Shown piece after piece: positions 4,580 to 11,729 of a stretch of 11,729 nt of DNA. The first letter of the stretch is position 1; every line of letters begins with the position of its first letter. The translations under genes and the position numbers were made by a program. The notes under the pieces are model-generated. The model saw nothing but the letters and a program-made list of their open reading frames with translations, made no database searches and was not told the origin of the DNA. The DNA comes from Bacillota bacterium (GTDB lineage Bacteria; Bacillota_A; Clostridia; Peptostreptococcales; Anaerovoracaceae), in NCBI GenBank assembly GCA_017437925.1, contig JAFRWQ010000243.1:1-11729 (forward strand), read 5' to 3'.

Positions 4580-6578
4580 CGCAGTCGTAGACAACAATAC
4601 CAACGCCACCGACGAGCTCTACACCTACGCCTGCGAAAACGGCGCGGTGAGAAGAGGGGCCAAGGTACTCATAAGCTTCGGAAAGAGCAACAGAAAGACC
4701 GAGGGCTGGGTCGCCGAAGTGAGGGACGAGCCTCCAGAAGGCATTGCCCCCGGGAGGATCAAGGCCGCCGAGACCGCCGAAGAAGAGCTCTGGATAAGCG
4801 AAGAGATGATGGACACCGCCCTGTGGATGCACAGGCGCTGCCTCTGCCGCTACATAGAGGCGGTCAGGTGCTTTCTTCCCAGCGGGGAGAGCAGGAACGG
4901 CAGGGCGAAGGACCCCTTCGCTTCCATAGAAGTGGTGCCCGACGGGGCGAAGAGCTTAAGCGAAGAGCAGGCGGCGGCCCTCGAAAAGATCGCGAGATCC
5001 GTTGAAAACAAAAGCTGCGAAAGCTTTCTTCTCTTCGGAGTGACGGGTTCGGGAAAGACCGAGATCTACCTTCAGGCGATGGAGAAGGTCTTTTCTCAGG
5101 GCAGGCAGGGCATAGTGATGGTCCCCGAGATATCCCTCACCCCCCAGACGGTCAGCCGCTTCATGAACCGTTTCGGAAAAGAGTCGGTCGCGGTCATCCA
5201 CAGCAGGCTCACCAGGGCCCAGAGGGACGCCGAGTACGCCAGGATAAAGAGGGGCGAAGCCAAGCTGGTAATAGGGGCAAGATCCGCGGTTTTCGCGCCC
5301 TTGAGCGATATAGGTCTGATAGTCCTCGACGAAGAGCACGAGACCTCGTACAAGAGCGACCAGAGCCCCAAGTACGACGCCCTCGAGGTAGCCGTAAGGA
5401 GGGCTCAGGCCCATAAGGCCGCGGTGGTCCTGGGCAGCGCGACGCCATCGGTCGCCGACTTTTACAGGGCATCTCAAGGGGTCTTCACCCTGCTTGAGCT
5501 CGACAAGAGATATAACGAGACCCCCCTTCCCGGGGTCGAGATAGTCGACATGAGCGCCGAGGTAAGGGCGGGGAACCGCTCGCCCTTTTCAAGAAAGCTG
5601 GCCTCTGAGATGGAGCGTTGCCTTTCCGAAAAGAAGCAGGTCATACTCTTCCTCAACAGGAGGGGCTACAGCAGCTTTGTTTCGTGCAGGGAGTGCGGCC
5701 ACGTGATCAGCTGCCCCGAGTGCGGCATATCGATGACCTATCACAAGGACAAGCGCGCCTGCGTCTGCCACTACTGCGGAAGAAGGGTCCCCCTGCCCGA
5801 TAAATGCCCCCAGTGCGGAAGCAAGCTCATAGGCCTTTACGGCGTGGGCACCCAGCAGGTCCAGGAGAAGGCGAAGGAGCTCTTCCCCGAGGCGGTCATC
5901 GAGAGGGTCGATCTCGACAGCGTGAGCAAAAAGGGAAGCCTGGAGAGCCTCCTTAAGCGCTTCGGAAGCGGAAAGATCGACGTGCTCATAGGGACCCAGC
6001 TGGTCGCCAAAGGCCTTGATTTCGCCAACGTGGGGCTGGTCGGGGTCATAAGCGCCGACGTGAGCCTCAACATTCCCGACTACCGCAGCGCGGAGAGGAG
6101 CTTTCAGCTTCTGACCCAGGCGGCCGGCAGGGCGGGAAGAGGCAGCGAGAGAGGAAAGGTGCTGATCCAGACCTATGCCCCCGAAAACAAGGCCGTCGTC
6201 ACCGCTGCGAGGCACGATTACCGAAGCTTCTACAGCCACGAGATCGCTTTGAGAAAAGCGGTCATGTATCCGCCCTTCAGCAACGTCTTTCAGATAATGA
6301 TCTCGGACGAGGACGACTCAAAGGCCCAAGCCTCCGCCGAAAGATGCGCGGCCTGGCTCAGAAGGAAGCTGGGAGACGAGGCCGCTGTGCTGGGACCCGC
6401 GTCCCCCGGGCTTCAGAAGCAGGAGGGGCGTTTCCGCCGGCAGATACTTATAAAGGCCGCCCCGGAAAAGAGAAGGGCGGTAAGCGAGGCCGTGAACCGG
6501 CTCAAAAGGATATACGCCGCTGAAAAGGGCATGGCCCGGTACATCAGCGTGGATATAAACCCGTACTCATTCATGTAG
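4566..6578 (+). CDS. priA: Primosomal protein N' (replication restart helicase PriA)
   Basis: PriA rebuilds the replisome at stalled forks by unwinding the lagging arm and recruiting the primosome and DnaB-type helicase. At 670 residues it is shorter than E. coli (732) or B. subtilis (about 805) PriA. Visible parts are an N-terminal 3'-DNA-binding domain (about 1-75), the helicase Q-like motif LSEEQ (131-135), Walker A GVTGSGKT (158-165), DEEH (255-258), GSATPS, the paired zinc-binding cysteines starting at C374/C377 (CRECGHVISCPECG and on to CPQCG), then GTQLVAKGLDF, QAAGRAGRG and the C-terminal domain. Only about 26 residues separate FLPSG (103-107) from LSEEQ, so the winged-helix domain appears to be missing. 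The start overlaps queH by 14 nt, with AAGG at 4552-4555 as a weak binding site. The stop overlaps the def ribosome binding site. Confidence 0.97.
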   Translation: MRYIDAVVDNNTNATDELYTYACENGAVRRGAKVLISFGKSNRKTEGWVAEVRDEPPEGIAPGRIKAAETAEEELWISEEMMDTALWMHRRCLCRYIEAVRCFLPSGESRNGRAKDPFASIEVVPDGAKSLSEEQAAALEKIARSVENKSCESFLLFGVTGSGKTEIYLQAMEKVFSQGRQGIVMVPEISLTPQTVSRFMNRFGKESVAVIHSRLTRAQRDAEYARIKRGEAKLVIGARSAVFAPLSDIGLIVLDEEHETSYKSDQSPKYDALEVAVRRAQAHKAAVVLGSATPSVADFYRASQGVFTLLELDKRYNETPLPGVEIVDMSAEVRAGNRSPFSRKLASEMERCLSEKKQVILFLNRRGYSSFVSCRECGHVISCPECGISMTYHKDKRACVCHYCGRRVPLPDKCPQCGSKLIGLYGVGTQQVQEKAKELFPEAVIERVDLDSVSKKGSLESLLKRFGSGKIDVLIGTQLVAKGLDFANVGLVGVISADVSLNIPDYRSAERSFQLLTQAAGRAGRGSERGKVLIQTYAPENKAVVTAARHDYRSFYSHEIALRKAVMYPPFSNVFQIMISDEDDSKAQASAERCAAWLRRKLGDEAAVLGPASPGLQKQEGRFRRQILIKAAPEKRRAVSEAVNRLKRIYAAEKGMARYISVDINPYSFM

Positions 6579-6587
6579 GGAGGAAAA

Positions 6588-7079
6588 ATGGCGATAAGGA
6601 ACATAAGGACCGAGGGAGACCCGGCCCTGGCCAAGGTCTGCAGACCGGTTGCGAAGGTCGACGATCATTACAGGGAGATAATAGACGATCTTGTGGAGAC
6701 CATGAGAAGCGCCGACGGAGTGGGCCTTGCGGCTCCCCAGGTCGGCATCTTAAGGCGCATAGTGGTCGTCGAGGTGGGAGATCAGCTCTTTGAGCTGGTG
6801 AACCCGGAGATAGTGAGCGAAGAGGGGGAGCAGTACGGTTCCGAGGGCTGCCTTTCGGTCCCCGGCTACGCGGGAAATGTGAAAAGGCCCATGAAGGTCA
6901 CCGTTAAAGCCCTTGACAGGAACGGAGAGCCGGTCGAATACACCGGGGAAGGACTCCTCGCGAGAGCCTTCTGCCACGAGCTTGACCATCTGGACGGAGT
7001 ACTTTATACCAGCAAGGCCGACGACCTCCACGAGCTCACCGACGAGCCCGAAGAGGAAGACGGAGAGGCGGAAGAGTAA
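6588..7079 (+). CDS. def: Peptide deformylase
   Basis: The enzyme removes the formyl group from the N-terminal methionine of new proteins at the ribosome exit. All three motifs are present in 163 residues: GVGLAAPQVG (44-53), EGCLSVPG with metal ligand C88, and HELDH with H130, E131 and H134. The Cys and two His hold the catalytic metal. The tail is a run of acidic residues (EPEEEDGEAEE). GGGAGG (6578-6583) starts on the last base of the priA stop and lies 4 nt before the ATG. The stop and the fmt start share one base (TAATG), so the two genes are likely translationally coupled; they carry out opposite steps of the formyl-methionine cycle. Confidence 0.97.
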   Translation: MAIRNIRTEGDPALAKVCRPVAKVDDHYREIIDDLVETMRSADGVGLAAPQVGILRRIVVVEVGDQLFELVNPEIVSEEGEQYGSEGCLSVPGYAGNVKRPMKVTVKALDRNGEPVEYTGEGLLARAFCHELDHLDGVLYTSKADDLHELTDEPEEEDGEAEE

Positions 7080-8035
7080 TGCTCAGGGTCGTATACATGG
7101 GGACGCCGGATTTCGCCGTCCCGGCCCTTGAGGCCATGGCGGGGGGAGGCTGCAGAGTCCTCGCCTGCGTCACCAAGCCCGACGCGCCCAGGGACAGAGG
7201 AAAGAAGCTTCAGAGCTGCCCCGTAAAGCTCAAGGCTGAAGAGCTGGGCATTCCGGTCCTGACTCCCGAAAAGATCAAAAACAACAGGAACTTCATAGAA
7301 GGATTAAAGGCGCTTGACCCCGACCTCATAATCGTCGCGGCCTACGGCAAGCTACTCCCCAAAGAAGTGCTTGAGATCCCAAGGCTGGGCTGCGTCAACA
7401 TCCACGCCTCGCTGCTTCCGAAATACAGGGGAGCCGCTCCCATACACAGAGCCGTCATAAACGGCGACGAGATCACCGGCGTCAGTCTCATGTACATGGC
7501 GGAGGCCCTGGACAGCGGAGACATCATAGCGACAGCCGAGACCCCCGTGGGAGAAAAGACCACGGGCATGCTCTTTGACGAGCTGGCGAAGCTGGGAGCT
7601 GAGCTTCTCATGAAGACCCTTCCCGCCCTCGAGGAGGGCAAGGCGGAGAGGACTCCCCAGGACGAGAGCCTCGCCACCTACGCCCCCATGGTCTTTAAGG
7701 AAGAAGGCGTCGTGGACTTTAAAAAGAGCGCAAAAGAGATCTGCTGCCTCATAAGAGGCTTCAGTCCCCAGCCCACAGCCTCGACCCTGTACAACGGACA
7801 GGTGATGAAGCTGCACATGGCAAGGGAAGCGGGCAGAGCCCCCGATCATTGGGCAAAAGACGGGATCCCCGCTCCGGGGACCGTTCTTAAGGCGGACAAG
7901 AGCGGAATATACGTCGCCTGCGGAAGCGGAGAAGCCCTGGCCCTTACGAACATACAGATGCCTGGTAAGAAGGCCATGGACGTTTCGGCCTGGCTTTTGG
8001 GCAATCGAATTGAAATCGGTACGATATTAGGATAA
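7079..8035 (+). CDS. fmt: Methionyl-tRNA formyltransferase
   Basis: Fmt transfers a formyl group from 10-formyl-tetrahydrofolate to initiator Met-tRNA. The 318 residues match the usual length. The N-terminal Rossmann domain starts RVVYMGTPDFAVPAL. The catalytic triad is N107 and H109 (VNIHASLLPKYRG) and D145 (ALDSGDI). The C-terminal tRNA-binding OB-fold domain spans about 205-318. It shares one base with def. The downstream rsmB begins 4 nt after the stop. Confidence 0.97.
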   Translation: MLRVVYMGTPDFAVPALEAMAGGGCRVLACVTKPDAPRDRGKKLQSCPVKLKAEELGIPVLTPEKIKNNRNFIEGLKALDPDLIIVAAYGKLLPKEVLEIPRLGCVNIHASLLPKYRGAAPIHRAVINGDEITGVSLMYMAEALDSGDIIATAETPVGEKTTGMLFDELAKLGAELLMKTLPALEEGKAERTPQDESLATYAPMVFKEEGVVDFKKSAKEICCLIRGFSPQPTASTLYNGQVMKLHMAREAGRAPDHWAKDGIPAPGTVLKADKSGIYVACGSGEALALTNIQMPGKKAMDVSAWLLGNRIEIGTILG

Positions 8036-8039
8036 AATA

Positions 8040-9335
8040 GTGGAACGGGAGAGAAGAGCGGCCTTTCTGGCCCTTAAGGAAACAGAGACTGAAAAGACCT
8101 GGTCCAACCTGGCCCTTGCGGAGAATCTCAGGGGCAGCGGAGGCTCGGGCGCTTTCGCGCGGGAACTGGTCTACGGGGTCCTAAGGAACCGGATGCTGCT
8201 CGACTTCAACATCGCGGGTTTTTTGAAGAAGCCGGGTCTTAAGACCGCAGAAAAGATCCTCCTTCGCATGGGCTTTTACCAGCTCTGCTTCATGGACGGA
8301 GTCGGCGACCACGCCGCGGTGAACGAGACCGTAGCTCTCGCCAAAAGCTTTGCCAAAGGAAGGGAAGGCTTTGTAAACGCGGTCTTAAGGAGCTTTATAA
8401 GAAGCGGCAAAAGCCTTGTATTTCCGCCCTTGAGCGAGGATCCGACCTCTGAAGAGCTCATAGAGTATCTCAGCGTCAGGTACTCGGCTTCTCCCTGGAT
8501 AGTTGAGCTCTGGCTTAAAGCCTACGGCAGGGAAAAGGCTGAAGAGCTTCTAAGAGCGAGCCTCACTCCCGCGCCCATGTGCTTACGGGCCAACAGGCTG
8601 AAGATCAGCGCGGAAGAGCTGGCGGAAAAGCTCAGGTCTTTGGGATTTGAAGCCGAAAAGGGCAAAAACGCTCCCTGCTCGGTCATAGCGAAGGGCAGCG
8701 GCCTTCTTTCGGGAGAGCTTTATAAGCAGGGCTTTTTCTCGGTGCAGGGAGAGGCTTCGCAGCTCGCGGTCAGCCTGCTGGATCCCCGCGAGGGCCAGCT
8801 GATGCTCGATCTATGCGCGGCTCCCGGAGGGAAGTCCTGCGCCGCGGCGGAGCAGATGAACGACAAAGGCGCCGTCAAAGCCTTTGAACTCCACGAACAG
8901 AGGACGGAGCTCATAAAGGCTTCCGCCGAAAGGCTGGGCTTAAGCTCCGTCGAGGCGGTATGCGCCGACTCATCGGTCTTCATGCCCGAATACGAGGGCA
9001 GAGCCGACCGGGTCCTCTGCGACGTCCCCTGCAGCGGCCTGGGAGTCGTAAGGCAAAAGCCGGAGATCAAGCTCTCCGAAAGGTCCGAAGACCTTGACAG
9101 GCTCCCCGATCTTCAGAGGAAGATACTGGACAACGGGCTCAGGTACCTTAAGCCCGGCGGCAGATTGGTATACTCGACCTGCACGGCAAACCCCGCCGAG
9201 AATGAGCAGGTCACGGAACATATAAAGAAAGACCCCCGCTTCGTCATCGAAAGGGAAGAGCAGATCTTCCAGACGGCCGGAGGCATGGACGGTTTTTACA
9301 TCTGTCTTATAAGGAGGCAGGATTGCTCAGCGTAG
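8040..9335 (+). CDS. rsmB: 16S rRNA (cytosine(967)-C(5))-methyltransferase RsmB
   Basis: RsmB methylates C967 of 16S rRNA using S-adenosylmethionine. The 431 residues comprise an N-terminal NusB-like RNA-binding domain (about 1-135) and a C-terminal Rossmann methyltransferase. The SAM-binding motif is LDLCAAPGGKS. The two conserved cysteines are C331 in DVPCSGLG and the nucleophile C381 in YSTCT, followed by NPAENEQV. The start is GTG at 8040; AGGA (8029-8032) sits 7 nt before it and the NusB-like domain begins directly after. The last 13 nt overlap the phosphatase gene. In many Bacillota rlmN follows rsmB, but here it does not. Confidence 0.95.
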   Translation: MERERRAAFLALKETETEKTWSNLALAENLRGSGGSGAFARELVYGVLRNRMLLDFNIAGFLKKPGLKTAEKILLRMGFYQLCFMDGVGDHAAVNETVALAKSFAKGREGFVNAVLRSFIRSGKSLVFPPLSEDPTSEELIEYLSVRYSASPWIVELWLKAYGREKAEELLRASLTPAPMCLRANRLKISAEELAEKLRSLGFEAEKGKNAPCSVIAKGSGLLSGELYKQGFFSVQGEASQLAVSLLDPREGQLMLDLCAAPGGKSCAAAEQMNDKGAVKAFELHEQRTELIKASAERLGLSSVEAVCADSSVFMPEYEGRADRVLCDVPCSGLGVVRQKPEIKLSERSEDLDRLPDLQRKILDNGLRYLKPGGRLVYSTCTANPAENEQVTEHIKKDPRFVIEREEQIFQTAGGMDGFYICLIRRQDCSA

Positions 9336-10054
9336 GATTCAGATCGGACAGAGGGCTTTGCAGGAATCTCAACGAGGACGCTGTCTTCGTGCTGCCCCGG
9401 CAGCAGCTCTACATAGTGGCGGACGGAGTCGGCGGGCACAACGCCGGCGACCTGGCCAGCCGCATGGCGGTGGAGAGCATCGCCGAATACATACAGTCAA
9501 GGCCCATACCGGCAGACGCCACCACGGCTGCCCTCAAGGCCTATTTCATGGACTGCTACAGCAAGGCCAACGAAAAGATATACGAGATCGCCTCCCGGCC
9601 CGGCGAAAGCTGCGGCATGGCGACCACCTGCGTGTCCTGCTTCATAAGAAAGGACCAGGCCTACGTGGTCAACGTGGGAGACAGCAGGGCCTATCTCATA
9701 AGGGACGGCAGGCTGAGCCAGATCAGCGTGGACCACAGCAGGGTCCAGGAGCTGGTGGACAGGGGGCTCATCACCAGGGAGGAAGCCCTGACCCGGCCCG
9801 ACAGGAACATGATAACAAGAGCTCTCGGAGGCGACGCTGCCGTCGCGCCCGACTTTTTCAGCTTCACGATATATCCGCAGGATACCATACTTCTCTGCTC
9901 CGACGGTCTGTACAGCGAACTGACGGGGGCCAGGATAGCGGCCCTCTGCAGCCGCTACAAGACCATGCACCGTCTGACCAAGCAGCTGGTGGACGAAGCC
10001 AACGCGGCCGGCGGCAGGGACAACATCTCCGTCATATGCATCAGGGTGCAGTAA
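9323..10054 (+). CDS. stp: PPM/PP2C family Ser/Thr protein phosphatase (PrpC/Stp)
   Basis: This cytoplasmic metal-dependent phosphatase removes phosphates placed by the PASTA kinase encoded just downstream. The 243 residues carry the full PPM motif set: SDRGLCRNLNEDAVF (D19), VADGVGGH (D34, G35), VVNVGDSRAYLI, ITRALGG, LLCSDGLY and GRDNISVI. The aspartates hold two or three Mn/Mg ions. The start is TTG at 9323: AAGGAGG (9311-9317), a near-perfect binding site inside the end of rsmB, lies 5 nt before it, and the family N-terminus (VGFRSDRG) starts at residue 4. There are 12 nt between its stop and the kinase start. It is also called prpC in Bacillus. Confidence 0.95.
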   Translation: MLSVGFRSDRGLCRNLNEDAVFVLPRQQLYIVADGVGGHNAGDLASRMAVESIAEYIQSRPIPADATTAALKAYFMDCYSKANEKIYEIASRPGESCGMATTCVSCFIRKDQAYVVNVGDSRAYLIRDGRLSQISVDHSRVQELVDRGLITREEALTRPDRNMITRALGGDAAVAPDFFSFTIYPQDTILLCSDGLYSELTGARIAALCSRYKTMHRLTKQLVDEANAAGGRDNISVICIRVQ

Positions 10055-10066
10055 AAGGGGGACAAG

Positions 10067-11729
10067 ATGGGCAGCAGAATTCTCGCCAACAGATATGAGA
10101 TCATAGAAAGGATAGGCGAAGGCGGCATGGCCGTGGTGTTTAAAGCCAGGGACAGGCTGCTCAACCGCATGGTCGCCATAAAGATCTTAAGGCCCGAGTA
10201 CACCAGCGACAGCATCTTCGTCGAAAGCTTCAGAAGAGAGTCCCAGATCGCGGCCAACCTGGTCCATCCCAACATCGTAAACATCTACGACGTGGGCAAG
10301 CAGGGCAACATCTACTACATAGTCATGGAACTCATCGACGGCAAGCCTCTCTCCACCATCATCAAAGAGGAAGGAGCCCTGGATCCCCGCTGGGCCGCCG
10401 ACATCGCCAAAGAAGTGGCCTCGGCCCTCTCCCTGGCGCACAAGAGCCAGCTGATACACAGGGACGTCAAGCCCCACAACATCATGATCACCAAGGAGGG
10501 CGTCGCCAAGATCACCGACTTCGGCATAGCCAAGGCGGTATCCAAGGACACCTACGTGGGAGAGCAGAAGGACGCCGTCATGGGCTCTGTCCACTACTTC
10601 TCGCCTGAGCAGGCGAGGGGAGCCTACGTGGACGAGCGCTCCGACATTTACTCTCTGGGAATAGTGCTCTACGAGATGCTCACCGGCAAGGTTCCCTTCG
10701 ACGGGGAGACCGCCGTGGAGGTCGCCGTAAAGCACATGAACGAGCAGATGGTGCCCCCCAGCCGCATCAAGCCCGACATCCCCAAAGACCTGGAAGACAT
10801 CATAATGAAGGCGACCAGCAAGCTGCAGACCGGCAGGTACAGGAACGCCGACGAGATGATCACTGCCCTCAACTTCGTCAAGTTCTCCAGGTATTCGGAG
10901 AGCAGCGGGGCCAGCAAGGCCGATCTGGCCGAGCACGAGGCCGCCGCCCAGGCCGTTAAGGAGGCCGAGGATAAGGAGGGCGAAAAGCCCCAGGGCAAGG
11001 CTGAGACCGAGACAAAGAACATACAGGCTCCCGAGGAAAAGAAGGGCAAGGCCTCAAAGCGCAAGGAGAAGCCCGAGCCGGAGCCCGAAGAAGACACCGA
11101 CGCGGACGAAGAGGAAGACGACAGGGGAGGAAGAAAGAAGACTCCCTTCTACCTGAAAAAGTGGTTCCGCTGGCTGGTCGTGATGGCCCTCGCGGTGGCT
11201 CTCGCCATGCCCGTCAGCCGCATGATCACCGAAAAATACAACAACATGGAGAAAAAGCCCACCATCGACGACGTGAAGGAGCTTATACCCGGCATGCAGG
11301 AGCAGACCGAGACTCCCGATCTTCGGGGCAAGATGGTGGACGAGGCTACGAAGCTTTTGGCCGAGCAGGGCCTTAAGCTGGAGGTCGAGATGGAGCTGGT
11401 CAGCAGGGAATACCAGGCGGGCCAGATCATGAGCCAGAAACCCGCTCCGGGCACCATGATAAAGAGCGGACAGAGCATCAGGGTCAGCGTAAGCAAGGGC
11501 GAAGCCATAAGCATGGTGCCCGACCTTCTCACCAAGACCTATGCCGGAGCCAAGCTCATAATCGAAAGCTACGGCTTCTCGGTGGGCGAGGTGAGCTACA
11601 GCTACAGCGAGGATTTCAAGGAGAACACCGTAATGAGCCAGGATCCCCCCAAGGGGACCGAGCTCAAGGAGGGCGGCAAGATCGACCTGGTCGTGAGCCA
11701 GGGCAAGGAGCCCGAGGAGAATCCCGAAG
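10067..11729 (+). CDS. prkC: PASTA-domain Ser/Thr protein kinase (PrkC/StkP/PknB type; 3' truncated)
   Basis: The frame is open to the right edge (554 codons), so the C-terminus is missing. The kinase domain (about 9-275) has GEGGMAVVF, the ATP-binding lysine K39 (VAIKIL), catalytic HRDVKPHN (D133), DFG at 151-153, and the activation segment GSVHYFSPEQARG. A linker of about 90 residues rich in Lys and Glu follows, then one membrane segment (about 367-385, WLVVMALAVALAMPV). Outside the cell are two PASTA repeats in view, about 416-480 and 483-548. PASTA repeats bind muropeptides and lipid II; these kinases control wall synthesis, division and spore germination. The start has GGGGGA four bases upstream. 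With the preceding phosphatase it forms a kinase/phosphatase pair. More PASTA repeats may lie beyond the edge. Confidence 0.96.
   Translation, partial: MGSRILANRYEIIERIGEGGMAVVFKARDRLLNRMVAIKILRPEYTSDSIFVESFRRESQIAANLVHPNIVNIYDVGKQGNIYYIVMELIDGKPLSTIIKEEGALDPRWAADIAKEVASALSLAHKSQLIHRDVKPHNIMITKEGVAKITDFGIAKAVSKDTYVGEQKDAVMGSVHYFSPEQARGAYVDERSDIYSLGIVLYEMLTGKVPFDGETAVEVAVKHMNEQMVPPSRIKPDIPKDLEDIIMKATSKLQTGRYRNADEMITALNFVKFSRYSESSGASKADLAEHEAAAQAVKEAEDKEGEKPQGKAETETKNIQAPEEKKGKASKRKEKPEPEPEEDTDADEEEDDRGGRKKTPFYLKKWFRWLVVMALAVALAMPVSRMITEKYNNMEKKPTIDDVKELIPGMQEQTETPDLRGKMVDEATKLLAEQGLKLEVEMELVSREYQAGQIMSQKPAPGTMIKSGQSIRVSVSKGEAISMVPDLLTKTYAGAKLIIESYGFSVGEVSYSYSEDFKENTVMSQDPPKGTELKEGGKIDLVVSQGKEPEENPE

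Noticed and set aside
5589..6239. 216-residue - strand open frame inside priA
   Set aside because: It is antisense to conserved helicase motifs and the zinc-binding region; no start signal is seen.
9358..10098. 246-residue + strand open frame over the phosphatase
   Set aside because: It is an alternate-frame shadow, very rich in Arg, Gln and Gly, over a gene with complete PPM motifs.
10187..10936. 249-residue - strand open frame over the kinase
   Set aside because: It is antisense to a kinase domain with all catalytic motifs; the length reflects GC-rich codon structure.
1..11729. Mobile elements, CRISPR arrays, tRNA or rRNA genes
   Set aside because: No transposase or integrase, no regularly spaced repeats, and no cloverleaf or rRNA-like segments are visible; genes fill nearly all of the sequence.

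Overview
The window reads as chromosomal DNA from a GC-rich member of the Bacillota, probably a Clostridia-type anaerobe. The evidence is the gene order priA-def-fmt-rsmB-PPM phosphatase-PASTA kinase, which is a classic Bacillota block, together with sigma-A-like promoters, strong purine-rich ribosome binding sites, and BlaI/BlaR1-type and PrsW-type membrane signalling genes. Arginine is often AGG/AGA and isoleucine often ATA despite the high GC. I cannot name the species. I see no mobile elements, tRNA or rRNA genes, or CRISPR.

Region A (1-3900) is an envelope-sensing region. It opens with the 3' part of a subclass-B3-like metallo-beta-lactamase-fold hydrolase on the + strand. This meets tail to tail, with one base between, a PrsW-type intramembrane glutamic protease gene on the - strand. 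A 192-bp divergent control region follows. It holds a consensus sigma-A promoter, two copies of a BlaI-type operator 24 bp apart, a probable prsW promoter, and a hairpin/T-run that acts as a + strand terminator and folds into the prsW leader. Next come a BlaI-family repressor and, overlapping by 4 nt, an M56 (BlaR1/MecR1-like) membrane metalloprotease. The M56 protein has about 280 extracytoplasmic residues that do not look like a penicillin-binding sensor. The pair ends at a clear intrinsic terminator.

Region B (3900-11729) is one compact housekeeping operon on the + strand. It starts at a promoter that abuts the terminator and has an 80-nt leader. The genes are queH (queuosine synthesis), priA (replication restart), def and fmt (N-formyl-Met removal and addition), rsmB (16S rRNA m5C methylation), a PPM-family protein phosphatase, and a PASTA Ser/Thr kinase that runs off the right edge. 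Neighbours overlap or are at most 12 nt apart. The phosphatase/kinase pair would form a reversible switch responding to cell-wall fragments. The rlmN gene usually found between rsmB and the phosphatase is absent, and queH sits where coaBC often lies.

The strongest candidates for something new are the BlaI/M56 pair with an unrecognised sensor domain, its tandem operators, its placement beside a PrsW protease and a B3-like hydrolase, and a PriA that seems to lack the winged-helix domain.
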